Below, in pieces: positions 34,171 to 43,100 of a DNA stretch of 51,370 nt (position 1 is its first letter; the number at the start of each line of letters is the position of its first letter). The notes under the pieces are model-generated. The model was given only the letters and a program-made list of their open reading frames with translations, searched no databases and had not been told where the DNA came from. The stretch is taken from positions 1-51,370 of the forward strand of contig CAMJJT010000013.1 in NCBI GenBank assembly GCA_946406195.1. Direction: 5' to 3'. Both the position numbers and the translations under genes were made by a program. Source of the stretch: an uncultured Bacteroidales bacterium (GTDB lineage: Bacteria; Bacteroidota; Bacteroidia; Bacteroidales; Paludibacteraceae).

Positions 34171-36747
34171 ATGGGACAAGCAATATTACAAATATTAGGT
34201 CAACTGTTAGTTGGGGTCATTTCTATTATTGGGAAGATATTTTCTTGGATAATGGGATTTATTGGAAAATTATTCAAAAATATATCTTCGAAACGAAATG
34301 ACGCTCAACTACGGGATATCCTAACTGCACTACAATCTGCGCTGAAGACGAATAAGCAACTGTTGTCCGTAGCAGAGCAAGTGAGGGCTGTTGTTCCGCA
34401 CTCGGCTAGTGAATATCCACGAGTTGAAAAAATGCTGGGCATTTGTAAAGATGCTGATACCAAAATATCGGCTTATCTAAGTTCGCTTCAGAAAGATATG
34501 GAGGCGGCAGACGCAGATGTAGCACATTTAATAAGGAAATATGATGAAGCACGGAGGTATGCCCAAGAAATTATCTATCCTCTCTCACAAGAAGAGTTGT
34601 CACAAATCCGCCAAAAATATAGTGGGAATGCCTATTTTATAGACACATTATTGGATTATGTAGGCGTGACGAATGTAACCCGCTTATCTGATACACAATG
34701 GACCTATAGGATTCCGAACTTCTCTTGTTCTCTCTTGTATAATGATAGCCGGAAACAATTGACAATAAGTGCGCTACCCGATAAATCTATAACATTCAAA
34801 GAAAACCCGCGTAGACCTTGGGTCTTTAGTGAAGATCCTAAAGAATCAATTGCTTTTTTTAATAAAGACAAGAAACTGGAGTTTCGCGTAAAACGCTATA
34901 TTGATGAGGTGGATCACTACGATATAGGAGAGATATTCCATTATATGTATCATTTAATCGGAAAGACAGAGATAAATCCCTATGCGGCAAAATATACGCT
35001 CACACAAATGGAAGCCGAAGATGTGGAGGAGAATGTTTTACCGGAGATGCTTGGATTACAACAAACGGCTCCTCCTCCCGCTGACTACCTGCCGGATGCA
35101 GAGAAAATGCATGGCGGAAAACAACGTTGGGCGCAACTGGCTGATCTGCAGCGGGCTGGAATGTTGGAGGAAAAAGGATTCCTTATCGGTAAAATGGGGT
35201 ATGGATCCTATATCTATACTGGTAAATACGATAGCCATATACTTACAATAGCATCTGTCGGCAGCGGAAAGGGCGTAGGTGTCGTTATCCCCAACCTGCT
35301 AAGGCATAAAGGCTCTGCGGTAATATTGGATCCTAAAGGTGAAAATTTTATTATAACCGCAAAGAAACGTATGCAGATGGGAAATAAGGTATATTACTAT
35401 GATCCATGGGAAGTGATTGATTATTATAACCAAAAGAATCATGGTACATTGGTGCCGGGTGCCATAAAGGCGACTATCAACCCATTGGACTTTCTGGAGG
35501 CAGATAGTCCGGACCTTGTAGATAACGCACGCATGTTAGCTTCCAGCCTTATATTGCGCACCGATCAATCCGGAGATTTCTTCTATAATGGAGCAGAGAA
35601 CTTAATAACGAGAGTAATAGTTTATATTTGCACCAGATATCCCAAAGGAGACGATAGACGTCATCTGCAAACGATGCGCTATTTGATAATGAAGCAACCT
35701 AAAAAATTATTGGAAGAATTAGTTGCTTATTATATCCAAGCCAAAGAAAACGGCGAAAGACCGCACTCTGTGGTATTCGATTTGATGCAATGGCTGAAAG
35801 AAAACTTAGAATCAAAGGCGCGTTCATTTGCTGATATTTTCTCTTTTGCCCAGCAAGCAACAGAGTTTCTGTCTACTAAACGGATTGTAGATAGTTTTGA
35901 AACATCAAATATAGATATATTACAACTCAAAACCCATCCGACATCTCTATATTTAATATTAGATATGGACAAATTGTTGTTCGTCAGCGATAACTATAAA
36001 CCTCTCGTGAGACTTATTATAACAACATGTATGATGGGGGCTGCAGTCCGTACAGTAGCTTCAGAAAAACTCCTATTCATGTTAGACGAAATCGCACAGT
36101 TGGGGAATCTTCAATATTTGCCGAATTTACTTAGTATCTATCGTTCTAAAGGAGTGGTGGTATGGACGATATGGCAAAATATTGCACAAATTCAATCTAA
36201 TTACGAAAAAGAGTGGCAAACAATCATCGGAAACTGTGACGTACAGCAATATTTTGGTGTAAATGATAAAGATACTGCCGAATTAGTAAGTAATGCGGCC
36301 GGGCAAACGACCATCTATAAAGAGGCTTATACATCTTCTACCAGTGAATCTCGTTCGGAATCCTCTTCGACTTCCCGATCAGAGTCTTATTCATCAGGTA
36401 CATCAGATCAGACGGCAACGAATAACGGTTCGTCATATCAAGGATTTAATTATACCCGATCTTCCGGTTCATCTGAATCACACGGAACATCCAATAGTTA
36501 CACGGACAGCTTCTCTTTTTCACAATCCATTCAGTTCGGAACGTCTTTGACATCAGGGAAAACCTTGACCAAAGAGTGCGTACCGCTGATTACACCATAT
36601 GATGTCACGACTGGAAATGCGTATGATGTGCAATTTGTGTTCTATAAGAATAAATGTCCTTATCCTATTCTCAGTGGGAAAATAAAATACTATAAAGACC
36701 TTGAGTTTTACGGAGAGTACACGAAGAATGTGACGATCCTAAAATAA
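34171..36747 (+). CDS. VirD4/TraG-like type IV coupling ATPase, orphan
   Basis: The 858-aa protein starts with a hydrophobic segment (about 4-35), followed by a helical region. The ATPase domain of the VirD4/TraG/TraD class comes next: Walker A ASVGSGKGVG (Gly364, Lys367), DPKGENF, and Walker B LLFMLDEIAQLG (Asp639-Glu640), plus the IWQNIAQIQ and GVNDKDTAELVSNAAGQ motifs. Residues about 722-790 form a Ser/Thr-rich low-complexity insert. Such ATPases pump DNA or protein substrates into type IV secretion channels. No relaxase, mating-pair or secretion gene is present, so a conjugative role is unlikely here. The start at ATG 34171 is 10 bp after the GAP1 gene. Confidence 0.88.
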   Translation: MGQAILQILGQLLVGVISIIGKIFSWIMGFIGKLFKNISSKRNDAQLRDILTALQSALKTNKQLLSVAEQVRAVVPHSASEYPRVEKMLGICKDADTKISAYLSSLQKDMEAADADVAHLIRKYDEARRYAQEIIYPLSQEELSQIRQKYSGNAYFIDTLLDYVGVTNVTRLSDTQWTYRIPNFSCSLLYNDSRKQLTISALPDKSITFKENPRRPWVFSEDPKESIAFFNKDKKLEFRVKRYIDEVDHYDIGEIFHYMYHLIGKTEINPYAAKYTLTQMEAEDVEENVLPEMLGLQQTAPPPADYLPDAEKMHGGKQRWAQLADLQRAGMLEEKGFLIGKMGYGSYIYTGKYDSHILTIASVGSGKGVGVVIPNLLRHKGSAVILDPKGENFIITAKKRMQMGNKVYYYDPWEVIDYYNQKNHGTLVPGAIKATINPLDFLEADSPDLVDNARMLASSLILRTDQSGDFFYNGAENLITRVIVYICTRYPKGDDRRHLQTMRYLIMKQPKKLLEELVAYYIQAKENGERPHSVVFDLMQWLKENLESKARSFADIFSFAQQATEFLSTKRIVDSFETSNIDILQLKTHPTSLYLILDMDKLLFVSDNYKPLVRLIITTCMMGAAVRTVASEKLLFMLDEIAQLGNLQYLPNLLSIYRSKGVVVWTIWQNIAQIQSNYEKEWQTIIGNCDVQQYFGVNDKDTAELVSNAAGQTTIYKEAYTSSTSESRSESSSTSRSESYSSGTSDQTATNNGSSYQGFNYTRSSGSSESHGTSNSYTDSFSFSQSIQFGTSLTSGKTLTKECVPLITPYDVTTGNAYDVQFVFYKNKCPYPILSGKIKYYKDLEFYGEYTKNVTILK

Positions 36748-36780
36748 TAAATAATATTAATCCTTTAAATTTTACAATTA

Positions 36781-37088
36781 TGAGTAGAGTATCAGAAATT
36801 GAGGCGCAGCGTGACGCCACATTGAGTGAGATGGAGCACAACTATCGTTCTCAACAAAATGATTATGAGCAACAAAAAGAAGAAATCAAATCTCGTGGTG
36901 AAGAAAAACAAGCAAGAGGAGAAGATATTAGTGCAGAAGTTAACGAATACAAAGAGAAAGAGGCTATGCAAGATCACCGTTTCGACCAATATGAGGCAGA
37001 GCGGGAGAAAGTATGGGGGGATTATCAAAATGATATTGATGCCGCAAAGCAAGAAGAACAAGATCAAGATCAAGACTATGGTTACTAA
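36781..37088 (+). CDS. Small charged coiled-coil protein
   Basis: The 102-aa product is almost entirely Glu/Gln/Lys/Asp/Arg with heptad-like spacing (SEIEAQRDATLSEMEHNYRSQ, KEKEAMQDHRFDQYEAEREK) and ends in a D/Q-rich tail (EEQDQDQDYGY). There is no membrane segment or known family motif. It lies between the VirD4-like gene and the LIM-peptidase gene, 33 and 12 bp away, so it is part of the same transcript. It could act as an adaptor, substrate or bridging helix. Confidence 0.7.
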
Positions 37089-37100
37089 TGAGGATTGCAT

Positions 37101-37841
37101 ATGATTTGCTCTATATGCGGACAAGAAATATGCGGAAGCTATTATTTTGATTATTGGAAAAATAATTTCTGTGCTTCTCACTACGAAAACGGGGAGGTTG
37201 CTACCTGTTCCTCTTGTAGTGCTATGATACATAAAAGCACCGTACTTTCTCTCTCGGATGGTAGATGCTTGTGTCAGTCATGTCAGGCTCAAGTCATTAG
37301 CACCGATGAACAAGTAGCTAAAATTAAGAAAATTGTTGTTCGGAAATTAGTCGATGAAGGGGTGCGATATAAAGACAAATATCTGGATTCCGTCCCCGTA
37401 AAAATCGTAACAGTAAATGAATTAGCTCGCTTGCGTAATACGCCTCCAAATCTTAATAATAAGGGGATAACAATAACAAAGGGCATCTCATCCCCGATAG
37501 GGTCATTAATCGGTTTTTCTCCGATTATGTCACATAAGGTGTATATCTTGAATAATTTGATTAAGATAGAATTTGCCGGAACATTAGCACACGAATTGAT
37601 GCATGTGTGGCAAAATGAGAACCAGATCAAACTGCCACCTCCATCATGCGAAGGATTATGTAATTTGGGATCATGGCTAATATATACTACGATATCAGCT
37701 TCCAAAGCTTCTTTCTTCGTGAAATGTTTGATGGAGAGCCCTGACCCTATATATGGAGATGGTTTCAGACACGTCTTCCAGATCTATGAGAAGACAGGAT
37801 GGGACGGAGTGTTAGACAAGGCTCGGAAAGGAGTCCTGTGA
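37101..37841 (+). CDS. LIM-type zinc finger plus DA1-like metallopeptidase
   Basis: The 246-aa protein has an N-terminal double zinc finger with LIM-like spacing (CSICGQEICGSYYF, CASHYENGE, CSSC, CLCQSC). After about residue 65 a peptidase domain follows, with VNELARLRNTPPN, a GFSP segment and the zinc-peptidase motif HELMHVW (His164 to His168). A CEGLCNLGSWLIY segment after it matches the glutamate-zincin arrangement of DA1. Plant DA1 proteins, also LIM-plus-peptidase, cleave ubiquitin-pathway substrates. Bacterial relatives are known from genome comparison but I know of none studied in this context. ATG 37101 is chosen over TTG 37095. Confidence 0.82.
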   Translation: MICSICGQEICGSYYFDYWKNNFCASHYENGEVATCSSCSAMIHKSTVLSLSDGRCLCQSCQAQVISTDEQVAKIKKIVVRKLVDEGVRYKDKYLDSVPVKIVTVNELARLRNTPPNLNNKGITITKGISSPIGSLIGFSPIMSHKVYILNNLIKIEFAGTLAHELMHVWQNENQIKLPPPSCEGLCNLGSWLIYTTISASKASFFVKCLMESPDPIYGDGFRHVFQIYEKTGWDGVLDKARKGVL

Positions 37842-37857
37842 AAAACTAAGGCGGGTA

Positions 37858-37885
37858 CCGAAAAGCCATAACAGAGTAGGTGAAA
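37858..37885 (+). repeat. Shared leader motif, copy 2 (CCGAAAAGCC..AACAGAGTAGG)
   Basis: This second copy of the 23364-23390 element ends 18 bp before the ATG of the island's last gene. The core TAACAGAGTAGG is identical, and the flanking CCGAAAA is also conserved. Two copies bracketing the same operon suggest a common regulator or a processing or initiation signal. Confidence 0.6.
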
Positions 37886-37903
37886 TTAAAATAATTTTTT
37901 ATT

Positions 37904-38818
37904 ATGAACAAATTTTTAGTTTTATGCGCTATGCTGCTTAATGGTGTTCAATTTGCGCTGGCGCAAACGGAAAATGCAGCCCCCCTCGACTCGGGTTCCG
38001 CTACAGAAGTAGCAACTAATTGGGGGGAAGTCGCGTTAGGAATTCTCATCCTTTTAGGTGCGTTGGCTATCATTGCGCACATGATCTATGAGTGTTTTAT
38101 CAAGAAACCACATGATGCGCTTACTGTTGAAGCATGTCAAAATGCAAGAAAAGAGCAGGGCTTGAAACCAATGACGGAAGCGGAAGCTGGTGAATTGCTA
38201 GTAAAAATGGATGACATTTTAGACTCATGGACTTCTTACAAAGGTGAAAATGAAGAAGATCTTTGGATCATGACTAAATATAGCCAAACAAAAAAGACAT
38301 TGGCTCTGTTAGATGAAGTGGCTGCTGCATTGCCGGATAATGAGAATGTCGTTTCACGCTATAACGAACTCAACCAAAGCTATAATGAGGCAATGAAACG
38401 CCAGTATAATGGTAGTACGGCATATATCATTCTCTGTGTAGTAGTTGCTGCATTGTTCTGCTGGATTGGCGGATCGGGAGGATGGTATAACATCGCAATC
38501 ACGTTCGGTCTCCAAATCGCAGTTTATTGGTTGGCTTCGATGACACCAACTTATCTGCTGAATAAAAAAGCATTAAGTACATCACGTGCACCGAAGTTTA
38601 TGAATGGCATGATTGCCGGAATCTTGGGACTCGCAGCAACAGCACCTACCTATACTACGGTTACTAAATGGAGTGATGGCTCGGAAACGAAAGAGGAGGA
38701 TAATTCTGCATTCTGGATTTCTGCAATATTTTCTTTAGTAATACTGTTCCTCCTTGCAATATTTATGTTCGTGGTCGCGCTCCTGAACTACCTGCGTAAC
38801 TACGTATTGCATATTTAA
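37904..38818 (+). CDS. Membrane protein with signal peptide, last gene of the island
   Basis: The 304-aa protein begins with an apparent cleavable signal peptide (ending at about LAQTE, residue 22). A transmembrane helix follows (about 43-63, ALGILILLGALAIIAHMIY). A cytosolic or periplasmic helical domain spans about 70-165, and three or four further helices lie at about 169-187, 190-208, 228-245 and 270-296. I recognise no family. It is the only island protein besides the GAP1 fusion that is clearly polytopic, so it could be the membrane receptor or pore-like output. A shared leader motif precedes it and a terminator follows. Confidence 0.75.
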   Translation: MNKFLVLCAMLLNGVQFALAQTENAAPLDSGSATEVATNWGEVALGILILLGALAIIAHMIYECFIKKPHDALTVEACQNARKEQGLKPMTEAEAGELLVKMDDILDSWTSYKGENEEDLWIMTKYSQTKKTLALLDEVAAALPDNENVVSRYNELNQSYNEAMKRQYNGSTAYIILCVVVAALFCWIGGSGGWYNIAITFGLQIAVYWLASMTPTYLLNKKALSTSRAPKFMNGMIAGILGLAATAPTYTTVTKWSDGSETKEEDNSAFWISAIFSLVILFLLAIFMFVVALLNYLRNYVLHI

Positions 38819-38842
38819 GTACTAATACTTTCTTTTCTCTTT

Positions 38843-38873
38843 AATCCGCTTGTGTGTAACAGGCGGATTTTTT
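38843..38873 (+). terminator. Intrinsic terminator at the end of the island
   Basis: AATCCGC (38843-38849) pairs with GCGGATT (38863-38869), with TTG/CA extension inside the loop, followed by a T-run. It lies 24 bp after the last island gene. The next 70 bp (38874-38942) hold nothing recognisable. Confidence 0.87.
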
Positions 38874-38942
38874 GCTCTCTAATACTATAGTCATTATGCT
38901 TATTCTCTATTCGCACACTAAAAGTATAAAAGTATCTGCATA

Positions 38943-39539
38943 TCATGTGTTAGTGCCCTTTGAATATGATTTTCTTGACCCGGTTCCTCCACTATAGTCT
39001 CGGAAGATTTTGGAGAAATAACGCGGGTCGTAGCCTAAGATCTCGGCATAGTAGTTGACATTACGTTCCTCCCGATGATGCTCCACCACGAGGTCGCAGA
39101 ACTCGGCAAAAACGGTAGCAGTATTGCCCGACTTCAGCTTTTGATCCTGCTCACGGCGATAGTAATTGACGAACTCGTAGAAGATAGCGAGCTGGGAGAG
39201 TAACATCTGCCGCCGGAAGAGCAGATCAAGGCTGTCATGCGAGGCAATAGCCTCGAGCAGTTCAAAGTGCGCCATGATACGCTTGGTCTGGATATCGGTT
39301 AGTTGACACATGGGCGAAGCATGGAATTTCTCGTAGTCATGACTATAAATATAGTTCCTCAGATCCTTGAATAGATCCCGCGCGACAAACAAACGCGCAT
39401 AGGTGTAATCATCCGAACAGCTGAACGATTGCAAGATATGTCCGGGTAAGACGACCGCCATCGTGTTTTTGGAGAGAGTGACTTCCTGCTTGTCGTACGA
39501 TACGGCAGTCTCATTGCCGCTTCGGATAGTGTTCAGCCG
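38943..39539 (-). pseudogene. Decayed AraC-family regulator
   Basis: The frame reads like the N-terminal and first-HTH parts of a Bacteroidota AraC regulator: MAVVLPGHILQSFSC, YARLFVARDLF and FYEFVNYYRREQ, then VVEHHREERNVNYYAEILGYDPRYFSKIFRDYSGG. After this it runs into unrelated residues and stops, so the second HTH is missing. Upstream of the Met the same frame stays open with family-like sequence back to a TGA at 39540-39542, without a start codon. That junction is a CTGAATACTGACGGCTGAAC word repeat. Both ends are damaged, so the gene is probably dead. Confidence 0.7.
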
Positions 39540-39566
39540 TCAGTATTCAGCGGTCAGCAAAAAGGA

Positions 39567-39598
39567 AAAAGCGTCCTAGTATATGGGCGCTTTTTTTT
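39567..39598. terminator. Bidirectional intrinsic terminator
   Basis: AAAAGCGTCC (39567-39576) pairs with GGGCGCTTTT (39585-39594) with one T-G pair, followed by T-runs on both strands. No intact gene ends here on the minus strand; it separates the AraC remnant from the surface-protein operon. Confidence 0.75.
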
Positions 39599-39659
39599 GA
39601 GTACCGTTGTAACAATTCGTAAATTTTTTTCGACAATACGTAAAAAATGCGCGCGCGTG

Positions 39660-39690
39660 TTGCTTATATGAAAAAAAATTATTACCTTTG
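39660..39690 (+). promoter_or_regulatory. Promoter of the surface-protein operon
   Basis: TTG (39660-39662), a 20-bp spacer and TACCTTTG (39683-39690) match the consensus. The start near 39697 leaves a leader of about 36 nt before the lipoprotein ATG. Confidence 0.88.
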
Positions 39691-39732
39691 CACCCGAATG
39701 TGAAATATATTAACCATTAAAATAAAAGCATT

Positions 39733-40164
39733 ATGATTAAAAAGATTTTTGTTGCGCTGATGGCGCTGAGTTTAGTAGGTATGTTTTTCTCCTCTTGTAA
39801 CAACGGACTCGAATCCACAGCTGATCCTGCCACTCAACCGATTGCCGGCAAGACCTACCGTGCCAACGATGCAGGAGACGGTTATGTCAAATTTACCTTC
39901 CACATGAATCTCAAATGTACAATGGAAGCCAAAGAAGACGGCAAAGCGCCGGTTTCCGGTTCGTACTATGAGTGGTGGATGTCTCCGAACGATCCGGATG
40001 TGGTGATACGTTATGCACAAGGCGCTTACGACAAGAGAACGGGTGCATCGCTTTCCGGCAAAGAATTCCTATCCGGTTCGTATGACGCAAGTGCCAAGAC
40101 GGTGACCCTGAGCGGAGATGTTGAGGGTACGCATGTTAACTTTATTCTGAACGAGGTACAATAA
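39733..40164 (+). CDS. Small lipoprotein
   Basis: The 143-aa protein has a lipoprotein signal ending in FFSSC (Cys22). The mature part has the beta-rich pattern of small Bacteroidota lipoproteins: GKTYRANDAGDGYVKFTFHMNLKCTME, then GSYYEWWMSP and a terminal GTHVNFILNEV. No catalytic motif is visible. It is the first gene after the promoter and is 31 bp before the giant gene, so it may assist or accompany the large exported protein. Confidence 0.75.
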   Translation: MIKKIFVALMALSLVGMFFSSCNNGLESTADPATQPIAGKTYRANDAGDGYVKFTFHMNLKCTMEAKEDGKAPVSGSYYEWWMSPNDPDVVIRYAQGAYDKRTGASLSGKEFLSGSYDASAKTVTLSGDVEGTHVNFILNEVQ

Positions 40165-40195
40165 AAGTTGAAAAATCAATTTACTAAATAATAAT

Positions 40196-43100
40196 ATGAT
40201 GAAGAACAGATTTTTTGTAGCTCTCGTACTAGGTATGATGGCTTTGTGTACGATGAGTGTACACGCCAACAACGACTTCCTGGAGCAAATCAACAACTAC
40301 AGCGTGATGTCTATGGGCAACGGCGTAGTGCGCTTCAAGATCCCTATCTGGTCGTACGGTTGGCAGAACAACTACCGATTGGGTATCGGTAGTCATGTAT
40401 GGTACTCCATAAACCAGTCCGGGAGCGGCTCTTCACAGATAATGTACTTCCGCAGTACGGATCGGCAGAACAGCAGTGACCCGAAGGTGAACAGTTCCGC
40501 CGATGTCGATCTGGGTGCGGGAATGGGTACCGTTAAGATCACCCGCACCACCAGCGGCACCGTGCAGATTGATGCCGGATCGGGTAACCACTCCGTATCC
40601 CTGCCTGCCCAGAGATCGCTGGACGGCAGTTTTGACCGCGTGGTATATCTGGAGTTCGACTGGTATCTGCCGGAGAACTTGACCAACCAGCAGTTCTATG
40701 TAGGTATAGATGTATATATCTTTAAGTACAAAGCCGACGATACCCAAAAAAAGAATGCATATAGGCGCATCTGGTATAAGTTCCCCGACCGTCTGGACGG
40801 TTCGGATCAACTGATGGCGCCTGAGCTGCAGCCACCGTACTTGTATCTGCTGGACGAGAGCGGTTCGCCCATGAAAGATGGCAAAGTGGCTATTCCGTAT
40901 GTCGTATATCAGACGCCCAAGTCCTATACCACTACGCTCAATTCGACACCGGTGAACATATCCAACCGCGCCGGCGCGATCATCGTGCCAGCTACTGACA
41001 GTGTTCAGAGCGGCTTCAAGGCTACCTTTACCGTGCAGCCCAATGCCGATGTGACCACCACCACCACGCGTAGCACCAACCGCATCGATATCCCGGCATT
41101 CCACCGCATCTATAGTTTCAGCGCGACGGAGCAGAAAGACGAGATGGAGAGTTATAACGGTCTGAACCAACTGTCGTGGACAATCCGTAACCCGCAGGCC
41201 ACCGACCTGATGACTACGGATTACTTTGAGATCCAGCGCGCCATGAAGGCGGACTACAGCGATGCGACGAGCATCGGTCTGGAGCCTATGGCAGCCGGCA
41301 AAGGCACTTATCTGTTTACGGATAATACGCGCAACACCGATTCGGGTATTCCTCTCGACACCACAACGGTATGCCGCGAAATGGTGTGGAACGACTATAT
41401 GCTCTCCGCGGAGGACAGCGACCCGCTCTGCGATATGGACCTGAAACTGGTTGCCAAATCGCAGGTGTTGCCGGCCGCACCGGTCTATTACCGTATACGC
41501 CGTGCCTCGACCGCTGCCTGGGAATGGAGCCACCCGTTCGCGCAGGCTACCTCCTTGCATCGCCACAATTTCCTGGCTCCGTTGGCAGCTACGCAGGCGA
41601 ACTACACCAAGGATCCGGAGTTTGCCACCAACCATAAGGTACATTTCAATGTCAAGATCGACAATGCGCTGATCCCGGATCAAGGTACGGTGTTGCCGCA
41701 GGACTGCGAACTGGTCCCTACCTTCAAGACCCTCAGAGGTTCCTCGGACTCCATCACGTTCACGATCGACATCGAGCAAGAATCCTATGACCAGACCGTC
41801 GGTATGAGTATCCGTCCTTCCGGATCTTCTTTAATGCGTGATTTGCATGCGGGAAAGAACGTGTATACTTTTCCTGTGACATTAGGTCGTTTAGAGGTCT
41901 GGATACACATCGGACAGAATGTGATATACAACGACCACTGGGAGTCTTTCGCCTTGTGCTCCATTGACTGCGATCAGGATCACGTCGACGAACTGGACGG
42001 CAGCGTGATACAGATATACAGCACACTTCATGAAGTACGTGGAGGTACGCAACATATCTATAAATCGGCTTATCGTACGCTCAAGAACCAAGGTCCGGCC
42101 AGCCGGATGAAAAAGGTACAGGAGCGTTGGGCGGCAGTGCGCGACTCGGTATTCCGGCAGATGGTGGACAGCATGCAGCGCGGCGTCCTTCCCTCCGCTG
42201 CAGGCGGGCGTTGTATGTGGGACAGAGGCGCACAGCTCATCCTGATGCGCACCCTGCAGGAGACCGGCACAACCATCGAACTCGTTGTGCCGCAGGATAG
42301 TATCCGCCGCAATGACGATGGCTCGTGGACTGCCCATATCACCGATGTAGCCGATATGGCATGCACCAACTACAGCTATAAGGTTCGTATTGACCCGAGT
42401 GCCGCATCCATTCGCTTCCAGAACCCCGCTTCGCTGCAACCGGTAACGATCAACGGCCCGTCGCTCTACTTCAACGAGGCGGCGCGCATCGCCTCGTTCA
42501 CCGCGAGCAAAGGCGATGCCGCACGCGACAGGAAGAGCGGCGTGCTGCTGCAATGGATACCCACCTCCGCTGCGGTGGATCAGTATATCCTGATGCGCTT
42601 GCCGGTAGGCAGCACCAACTCGCCGGACACGATCTATCGCGGCATGGACAACAGTTACTTCGACACCTCCGCCGTGCCGGGACAGCACTACGAATATACG
42701 GTAGTCACGCACTATGATTGCAAGAGCGTACATACCGACCACTCGGCTACCGCCGAAGGTTGGCGTACGCCTTACGGCGAGATCAGCGGCTCTATCCACC
42801 AGACCGATAACAGCGGTATGGCCGGCGTGACCGTCAGCCTCTCCGCCAACGGACAGACCCTGAAGACGCTCGTCACAGGTGCCGACGGTGCGTTCCTATT
42901 CGACAGTTTGACTTATGGCAACGGCACGCAATATACCGTCACGCCTACCTCGCAGTACGGCACCTTCAGTTATAACAGCACCTCCTCCGGCATGGCTACC
43001 GTCACGCTGGCTGCCAACGGCTGTGTACAGCAAGGCATTGACTTTGTCAACACGAGCTGTGCGCGTCTGAGCGGCCGCGTGCTATACGACATGAGTACCA

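Noticed and set aside
34171..36747. Conjugative element or integrative plasmid core
   Set aside because: Only the VirD4-like ATPase is present. No relaxase, other mating-pair genes, integrase or att repeats were found around the island.
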